Shown here piece by piece: positions 49,356-54,765 of a stretch of DNA of 54,765 bases. Position 1 is the stretch's first letter, and each line of letters begins with the position of its first letter. The notes below the pieces were generated by a model. That model was not told where the DNA came from. It made no database searches and worked only from the letters and a program-made list of their open reading frames with translations. The position numbers and the translations under genes were made by a program. This DNA is from DAOWGG01 sp965369815. GTDB taxonomy: Bacteria; Patescibacteriota; Gracilibacteria; UM-FILTER-43-11. Location: positions 1 to 54,765 of the forward strand of contig CBDUQS010000002.1 of the NCBI GenBank assembly GCA_965369815.1, given 5' to 3'.

Positions 49356-52300
49356 ATGTTTCAGCCCGTAGACCCAAAACAATCCTTTCCAAAAATGGAA
49401 GAAGCACTACTGAAATATTGGAAAGCTGAAAAAACATTTGAAAAATCAGTCACCAAAGGAAAAAAGGACTATGTTTTTTACGATGGACCTCCATTTGCCA
49501 CCGGACTTCCTCACTACGGACACTTGCTCGCAGGAACTTTAAAGGACGTCATGCCACGATACTTCACCATGCAAGGATACCGAGTGGATCGAAAATGGGG
49601 ATGGGACTGCCATGGATTACCTGTAGAAAATGAAGTGGAAAAAGAGCTAAAGTTAGGAAGTAAAACCGATATTGAAGAATATGGTATAGATAAATTCAAC
49701 GAATACTGCCGAAAGATCGTTTTGAAATACGCCGATGAATGGAAAGGAACCGTGGAGCGTATGGGTCGATGGGTCGATATGGAAAACGACTACAAAACTA
49801 TGGACCCAGAATATATGGAAAGTATTTGGTGGGTATTTAAAAGCTTATGGGATAAAAAATTGATTTACGAAGGGAATAAAGTGGTTCCTTACTGCATTCG
49901 CTGTGCCACTCCCCTTTCCAACTTTGAAACCAATCAGGGATACAAAGACAAGCAAGACCCCGCATTAACGGTTAAATTTGAACTCGTAAATGAACCAGGA
50001 ACCTATTTACTCGCTTGGACAACGACTCCTTGGACACTTCCAAGTAATTTAGCCGTTGCGATGGGACCAGAACTTACCTATGCAAAAATCAAAGATTCAA
50101 ATGGTGAAAAGTATATTATTGCACTCGATCGCATCCCGAATTACTACAAAAGCCCAGACGATTACGAAGTACTGGAAGAGTTTTTAGGCAAAACCTTAGA
50201 GGGGGAAAAATACACTCCGCTCCTCCCCTACTACGCCGATAAACCCGAAGAAAAAGTATTCACGGTAACCATGGGTAATTTTGTAACCCTTGAAAGTGGA
50301 ACCGGCCTCGTTCACATGGCACCCTTTGGTGAAGATGATATGGCAATGCTAAAAAAAATGGAGATTGAAGTGGTTCATCCACTCGACGCCGAAGGGAAAT
50401 TCAACAGCGACGTCAAAGAATTTAAAGGAAAGGATGTTTTCACGGCGAATCCAGAGATCATCAAAAAGCTGAAAGATGAAAATAAAGTCGTGAAGCACGA
50501 AACTTGTAATCACAGCTACCCTTTCTGCTGGCGTTGCGATACTCCATTGATTTACCGCCCCATTTCCACATGGTTCGTAAAAGTGGAACAAATGAGAGAA
50601 AAACTTTTAAAAACCAATAAAGAAATTAACTGGATTCCCGATCACCTAAAAGAAGGACGATTCGGGAAATGGCTGGAAGGCGCCAGGGATTGGGCGGTAT
50701 CAAGAAATAGATACTGGGGAGCTCCCCTGCCCATTTGGCGTTGCGACGACTGTGAAGATTTAAAAGTATTCGGTTCCATTAAAGAGCTAGAAAAAGAAAG
50801 TGGTGAAACAGTGAAAGATCTTCACAAACATTTTGTGGATAAAATTGAATTAAAATGTAAATGTGGCAAAAAAATGATCCGCGTCCCCGAAGTTCTCGAC
50901 TGCTGGTTTGAATCGGGTTCTATGCCATACGCCCAACTACACTACCCATTTGAGAACAAGAAAAGGTTTGAAGAAAACTTCCCTGCCCAGTTCATTGCGG
51001 AAGGATTGGATCAAACCCGAGGATGGTTTTATACCCTTCATGTGCTGGCCAACTCACTTTTCGATAAACCCGCCTTTAAAAATGTAATTGTAAATGGAAC
51101 GATGCTCGCCGAAGACGGACAGAAAATGAGCAAGCGACTGAAGAACTATCCAGATCCAAATCAAGTCATGCACGATCATGGAGCAGACGCCCTGCGCTTT
51201 TATTTAATGAATTCTCCCGTCGTTAAAGCCGATGACATGCGCTTCAGCGAAAAAGGGGTATCCGACGTGGTACGAAACATGATTCTGCCCATATGGAATG
51301 CTTATAGCTTCTTCGTGACCTATGCCAATATCGACCAATGGGCTCCAGAAAAGAAGAAAAAGGATTCAGACAACAAGCTTGATCAATGGATCTTAGAAGA
51401 GTTGAACAAATTAATTGTTCAAGAAACAGAATATATGGAAAGTTATGACCTTCAGAAAGCCAGTAACCTAATTTACAAATTCGTCGATAACCTCACCAAC
51501 TGGTACATCCGCCGTTCCCGAAGACGTTTCTGGAAATCGGAAGACGATGGGGATAAAAAGATGGCCTATCAAACGCTTTACACCGTCCTCACCAATCTCT
51601 GCCAAATCGTCGCTCCCTTCATGCCATTCGTAAGCGAAGAGATTTACCGAAACTTAACAGGCGAAGAATCAGTTCATTTATCTAAATATCCATCCTCAAC
51701 CGTAGGTCAGGATAATTATCCTGACCTACGGCAGGAAATGTTCCTCACCAAAACCATCGTTTCCCTTGGTCTCGCCGGTCGAGCGAAAACAAAGATAAAA
51801 GTACGTCAGCCACTCTCCAAAGTTCAAATCGCTCTCGGGGATCAATACGACTCAAAGCTGCTGAACGATCAAATGGATATTGTTAAAGAGGAATTGAATG
51901 TAAAAGAAGTGGAGGTTATTAAAAATCCAAGCGACCTTGCCACCGTGATTGCCAAGCCGAACGCCAAATTACTCGGACCTAAATACGGAAAAGACGTTCA
52001 AAAAATAATCATGGAAGCTAAATCGGGTAACTTTGAACGCCTTAAAAACGGAAATTTAAAAGTATTGGATTTCGAGCTTCTACCGGAGGAGATGGAAATC
52101 GCCTACTTAGGTAAAGACGGCACCGACGTAGAAACCGAAGAAGGAATTTTGGTGGCTTTAGATACTAAAATAACCCCCGAACTAGAGCAAGAAGGCTTAG
52201 CCCGTGATCTCGTCCGACAAATTCAAGACCTACGAAAAGCTGCGGACTATAAAGTGGATGACCGCATCCAAATTGCTCTCGTTAATGTTGATAAAAACCT

Positions 52301-52421
52301 TCTCAAAAATCACGGTGATTACATAAAATCGGAAACACTGGCCACTTCGATTGAAGATGACTTAGAAGACGCTGATCAATTCGCTGAATATGAAGGAACG
52401 ACTATTAAAATAAGACGGTAG
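49356..52421 (+). CDS. ileS: Isoleucyl-tRNA synthetase, eukaryote-like type
   Basis: Class I synthetase of about 1021 residues. HIGH-type motif in PHYGHLLAGTLKD, WGWDCHGLPVE, the KMSKR loop in DGQKMSKRLKNYP, a CWRCDTPL zinc site and CxC near the middle. The arrangement (CHGLP, GxxPxWRC, TRGWFYTLHVL) is of the eukaryote-like IleRS2 type. The ATG at 49356 is chosen because the open frame before it (from 49269) is a repeat-derived stretch. A perfect 32-bp palindrome (51700-51731) is inserted in frame at residues about 782-792. No promoter seen; repeats fill the upstream spacer. Confidence 0.95.
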   Translation: MFQPVDPKQSFPKMEEALLKYWKAEKTFEKSVTKGKKDYVFYDGPPFATGLPHYGHLLAGTLKDVMPRYFTMQGYRVDRKWGWDCHGLPVENEVEKELKLGSKTDIEEYGIDKFNEYCRKIVLKYADEWKGTVERMGRWVDMENDYKTMDPEYMESIWWVFKSLWDKKLIYEGNKVVPYCIRCATPLSNFETNQGYKDKQDPALTVKFELVNEPGTYLLAWTTTPWTLPSNLAVAMGPELTYAKIKDSNGEKYIIALDRIPNYYKSPDDYEVLEEFLGKTLEGEKYTPLLPYYADKPEEKVFTVTMGNFVTLESGTGLVHMAPFGEDDMAMLKKMEIEVVHPLDAEGKFNSDVKEFKGKDVFTANPEIIKKLKDENKVVKHETCNHSYPFCWRCDTPLIYRPISTWFVKVEQMREKLLKTNKEINWIPDHLKEGRFGKWLEGARDWAVSRNRYWGAPLPIWRCDDCEDLKVFGSIKELEKESGETVKDLHKHFVDKIELKCKCGKKMIRVPEVLDCWFESGSMPYAQLHYPFENKKRFEENFPAQFIAEGLDQTRGWFYTLHVLANSLFDKPAFKNVIVNGTMLAEDGQKMSKRLKNYPDPNQVMHDHGADALRFYLMNSPVVKADDMRFSEKGVSDVVRNMILPIWNAYSFFVTYANIDQWAPEKKKKDSDNKLDQWILEELNKLIVQETEYMESYDLQKASNLIYKFVDNLTNWYIRRSRRRFWKSEDDGDKKMAYQTLYTVLTNLCQIVAPFMPFVSEEIYRNLTGEESVHLSKYPSSTVGQDNYPDLRQEMFLTKTIVSLGLAGRAKTKIKVRQPLSKVQIALGDQYDSKLLNDQMDIVKEELNVKEVEVIKNPSDLATVIAKPNAKLLGPKYGKDVQKIIMEAKSGNFERLKNGNLKVLDFELLPEEMEIAYLGKDGTDVETEEGILVALDTKITPELEQEGLARDLVRQIQDLRKAADYKVDDRIQIALVNVDKNLLKNHGDYIKSETLATSIEDDLEDADQFAEYEGTTIKIRR
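51700..51731. repeat. 32-bp perfect palindrome inside ileS
   Basis: CCGTAGGTCAGGATAA and its reverse complement meet at the centre. It is read as TVGQDNYPDLRQ in the synthetase. Confidence 0.9.
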
Positions 52422-52427
52422 TCCTCT

Positions 52428-52458
52428 TTTGTCATCCTGAGAGAAGCCGAAGGATTAA
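52428..52458. repeat. GTCATCCTGAG repeat after ileS
   Basis: TTTGTCATCCTGAGAGAAGC and CGAAGGATT, a short element related to 49275-49310. Confidence 0.6.
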
Positions 52459-52525
52459 AAGATAATTTCAACTTTGAAAAATCGAATAATCTGATAAGAT
52501 GAAGATTGATTTATAAACGGTAAAA

Positions 52526-52906
52526 ATGAGCTTCCTACGAAGACTACTCGCCCACATCGTCGCCAACGCCGCCGCCCTTTACTTTGTAACCGAGTTATTG
52601 AGTGGAAACTTTGTAATAACCGGTAGCTACAAAGGGTATTTAATCGCCGCAGTACTTTTCGGTATTTTAAATGGAGTGATCAAACCAATCCTAAAACTCC
52701 TTTCACTTCCATTCATTCTCATCAGTGCAGGGGTCTTTATTTTGGTGATCAATGTATTCCTGGTTTGGTTTGCCAAATACGCACTCGATATTCTCCAATT
52801 TGAAGGGGTACGGATCTTGATTGAAGGAGGTCCTGCCACTTACCTTTACGCTGGCCTCACAATCAGTATTATCAACATGATCATCACTTGGCTACTTAAA
52901 AAATAG
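52526..52906 (+). CDS. Phage-holin-4-like (YvlD-type) membrane protein
   Basis: A 126-residue protein with four membrane segments (about 6-27, 35-51, 56-85, 103-121). The block GILNGVIKPILKLLSLPFILISAGVF is the signature of the phage holin 4 superfamily / YvlD group. In this setting it is a chromosomal membrane protein rather than a phage gene; no lysin or phage gene is near. The next gene starts six bases downstream. Confidence 0.85.
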   Translation: MSFLRRLLAHIVANAAALYFVTELLSGNFVITGSYKGYLIAAVLFGILNGVIKPILKLLSLPFILISAGVFILVINVFLVWFAKYALDILQFEGVRILIEGGPATYLYAGLTISIINMIITWLLKK

Positions 52907-52911
52907 ATTGA

Positions 52912-53121
52912 ATGAATTGGAAATTAATCCTATTTTTCATTATCACTTTGTTCACACTTTTGTACTTAGTGGAATTTTGGGAAAACCGCCACACCAAAAT
53001 AAACTTTCAAATGTTCGGACAGAAGATTGAAATGACTCTCGGCCTCCTCCTCTTCGCCGTATTCATCGACGGCTCCATCCTAACCTTAATCATCCTTTGG
53101 TTATTAGGAGTTTTTGGATAA
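52912..53121 (+). CDS. Small two-segment membrane protein
   Basis: A 69-residue protein with two membrane segments (about 4-22 and 41-66) joined by a short charged loop. The layout resembles LapA/DUF1049 proteins, but the match is weak. It follows the holin-like gene within six bases and is probably cotranscribed. Confidence 0.7.
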   Translation: MNWKLILFFIITLFTLLYLVEFWENRHTKINFQMFGQKIEMTLGLLLFAVFIDGSILTLIILWLLGVFG

Positions 53122-53129
53122 TTAACCTT

Positions 53130-53227
53130 TTTTTGTCATTTCGAGCCTGTCGAGAAATCCCTTTGCTAAATACCACCCATAATAGAAATAAGGATAGGGA
53201 TTCCTCCGCATGGGTCGGAATGACAAA
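53130..53227. repeat. Long imperfect hairpin with GTCATT ends
   Basis: TTTTGTCATTTCGAGCC at the left and GGTCGGAATGACAAAA at the right pair over about 33 bp with mismatches around a loop of about 33 bases. MITE-like in shape, but with no target duplication seen. Confidence 0.7.
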
Positions 53228-53234
53228 ATAAGAG

Positions 53235-53283
53235 TAAGACTAAAAACCCACAATCTAAAATCTGAAATCTGAGATCAGAGATA
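53235..53283. repeat. AAATCTG heptamer array
   Basis: CAATCTA, AAATCTG, AAATCTG, AGATCAG, AGATATT in series next to the pilT stop. Confidence 0.75.
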
Positions 53284-54465
53284 TTATTGTTCTTCCTTTT
53301 GAATGAATTGGTTCAATTGCTCCTGATTAATGACACCACGCTCAGAAAGCTGGTAAGCATAGCTATCCATGGTGATCATCCCCTGCTCTGCAGAAGATTG
53401 GATGGCGGTTCGAAGTTGAACAAAATTACCACGCTTAATCACATTCCGAATACTGTCATTCATAAACATAAACTCAAACACTGCAATCAAACCAGGTTGA
53501 TCCTGACGCTGAACCAAATCCTGCGCCAAAGCACTAGTTAGGTTGTCAGAAAGACGATCCTGAGCTTGTTTTCGAAGATCCTGAGGATAGAGGCTAATAA
53601 TACGCTCAATTGTCTGAGGAACATCACGAGTGAGCATAGAAGCAATCACTAAATGACCCGTTTCAACCAAATTAAGTAATTTATCAAAGGTTTCGAAGTC
53701 GTTCACCTCATCCAGCATCACAATGTTCGCATCCTCACGAATTGCAGACTGCAAAGCATTTTCTTTTAAAAGAGTATCTTTTCCTACCTCTCTCTGAGTA
53801 AACATCGACTTTTCATTTTCAAACACATATTCAATTGGATTTTCGATGGTAAGAACATGTTGAACAAAATTTTTGTTCACATGCTGAAGCATTGACTGAA
53901 TGGTAGTCGATTTACCAGACCCAGCAGTTCCACAAACTAAAATAAGTCCTTCACGAAGGCCAAGAAAACCTTTCACGGCCTCTGGGACCCCCAATTCCTC
54001 TAAAGTTGGAATGTTTTTTGAAATCATACGCATAACACAAGCCAATTTACCTTTTTGGAAAAACGCATTCACACGAAAGTTAACTCCATTGGTATGAGTG
54101 AAAGAAAAGTCAATTTCACGATCCTTTTCAAGTCGAGCACCCTCCTCTTCACTAGAAATCATCAAATTAAGCATAGCCTCTGTGTCTTCTTTAGTAAGAG
54201 CCTCAATATTTTCAACAAAAATAATTTTACCCCCCACACGAAGAGCAACACGCGATCCCTCACGAAAGTGAACATCAGACGCTCCTTTTTCAATACATAA
54301 ATTAACCAACTGATCCAAAGTAATTTTAACGTCTGAAGACCCTTCAGCTACTGAAGTAGTAGTATCAGCGGCGTCAGATGTAGCAACAACTGGGGCTTGG
54401 GGCTCAACTGCCTGAGGGGCAGGAGTGATAGCGGGCTGAGAAGGATTAATGTTTGCGTCTTCCAT
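53284..54465 (-). CDS. pilT: PilT-like type IV pilus ATPase
   Basis: Hexameric ATPase that retracts type IV pili, 393 residues. An N-terminal Pro/Ala/Thr-rich linker (about 1-45) is followed by the PilT N-domain and the RecA core: Walker A GTAGSGKST (179-187), Asp box ENPIEYVFENEKSMFTQREVG (208-228), Walker B-like VMLDEVNDFET (249-259), His box TGHLVIASMLTRD (269-281). The first His (H271) is present, but the second His of the usual TLHT is Leu (L278). The next gene upstream on this strand is 18 bases away. Some CPR PilT proteins differ in this box, so it may still be active. Confidence 0.9.
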   Translation of the reverse strand: MEDANINPSQPAITPAPQAVEPQAPVVATSDAADTTTSVAEGSSDVKITLDQLVNLCIEKGASDVHFREGSRVALRVGGKIIFVENIEALTKEDTEAMLNLMISSEEEGARLEKDREIDFSFTHTNGVNFRVNAFFQKGKLACVMRMISKNIPTLEELGVPEAVKGFLGLREGLILVCGTAGSGKSTTIQSMLQHVNKNFVQHVLTIENPIEYVFENEKSMFTQREVGKDTLLKENALQSAIREDANIVMLDEVNDFETFDKLLNLVETGHLVIASMLTRDVPQTIERIISLYPQDLRKQAQDRLSDNLTSALAQDLVQRQDQPGLIAVFEFMFMNDSIRNVIKRGNFVQLRTAIQSSAEQGMITMDSYAYQLSERGVINQEQLNQFIQKEEQ

Positions 54466-54483
54466 AATAATTAATTAGAAAAA

Positions 54484-54765
54484 TTACTGTTTATTGCCAT
54501 CAACACGACAACCCGAAGATAAATACTGCTGTATTGCGGCTTGACGTTGGTTTTTAATTAAAACAATTAAAAGAAAAACAATGGCGACTAAGGCGACTAG
54601 GCCAAATAGTAATCCAGCCAAACCGAACACAATAAACAATGCATTGTTGGCTTGAATAGCTGGAACAGGTGCAGCCGAATGAACCTCAGGAGAAGTAGCT
54701 TCGCCAGGAAGAACCGTCTGATCAGGATCAAGACCTCTCGTTTTGATGATCTGCCCTTCATAATT
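54484..54765 (-). CDS. C-terminus of a single-pass membrane protein
   Basis: The last 93 codons are visible; the start is beyond the window. A Pro/Ala-rich stretch (TSPEVHSAAPVPAIQA) leads to one long hydrophobic segment (LFIVFGLAGLLFGLVALVAI and VFLLIVLI) and a short basic/Gln-rich tail ending in GCRVDGNKQ. It stands 18 bases before pilT and is probably in its operon. Function unknown. Confidence 0.65.
   Translation of the reverse strand, partial: NYEGQIIKTRGLDPDQTVLPGEATSPEVHSAAPVPAIQANNALFIVFGLAGLLFGLVALVAIVFLLIVLIKNQRQAAIQQYLSSGCRVDGNKQ

Noticed and set aside
52526..52906. Prophage holin
   Set aside because: The match is to the chromosomal YvlD group and no other phage gene is near.
53130..53227. 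Insertion sequence
   Set aside because: The hairpin has no transposase and no visible target duplication.

Overview
This window looks like a chromosome segment of a Candidate Phyla Radiation (Patescibacteria) bacterium, most likely Peregrinibacteria. The lineage is inferred, from an AT-rich genome, a type IV secretion/pilus-like VirB6/VirD4 set, a VirB2-like pilin, a prolyl-tRNA synthetase without editing domain, a eukaryote-like IleRS, and palindromic repeats inserted in frame in genes. TGA is a true stop: the rlmD-like gene (stop 2241-2243) and the M24 peptidase gene (stop 41187-41189) end on it, so the Gracilibacteria/SR1 code is excluded. Purine genes purC, purE and purB are present. No prophage, transposase or CRISPR array was seen.

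Layout. 1-3410: rpsB with its leader, three unknown small genes, an rlmD-like methyltransferase. 3495-8161: two family-2 glycosyltransferases, a histidine kinase and single-domain response regulator, a membrane protein and an exported protein. 8171-11198 (minus): proS, rmlA and a divergent cis-prenyltransferase followed by a fossil rmlA 3' end. 11350-14814: VirB2-like pilin, AI-2E-family permease, a 582-residue unknown. 14928-18078: tRNA-Arg(UCG), secF, gyrB. 18205-31817: a giant FecR-like protein, prfA, a membrane-protein operon ending in a VirB6/TrbL-like channel, a VirD4-like ATPase and a small unknown. 31889-41132 (minus): PfkB kinase, MFS transporter, a surface protein with Ig, FN3 and EGF modules, prmC, two small genes, a 3D/peptidoglycan-binding enzyme, a lipoprotein. 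41187-49077: M24 peptidase divergent from purC-purE-purB, then an aminotransferase, a P-loop kinase and dCMP deaminase. 49356-54765: ileS, two small membrane proteins, pilT and the end of a membrane protein.

The most unusual content is non-coding. (1) Three envelope transcription units share a nearly identical promoter/leader of about 50 bp (21222-21250, 22674-22702, 36955-36983), which suggests a regulon. (2) Intergenic spacers carry short tandem repeats of fixed period: 7-bp arrays before many start codons, 12-bp inverted arrays at three loci, and 11-bp inverted arrays directly before two start codons. (3) Repeats have entered coding sequence in frame: a heptamer array in prmC, palindromes in ileS and the rlmD-like gene, and three exact copies of a 20-mer in purB.

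Functionally, much of the window builds the envelope: the glycan enzymes, exported proteins, SecF and the pilus/secretion parts. prmC modifies the RF1 made by prfA. Sequences were read by eye; no database search was run, so family calls rest on recognised motifs.
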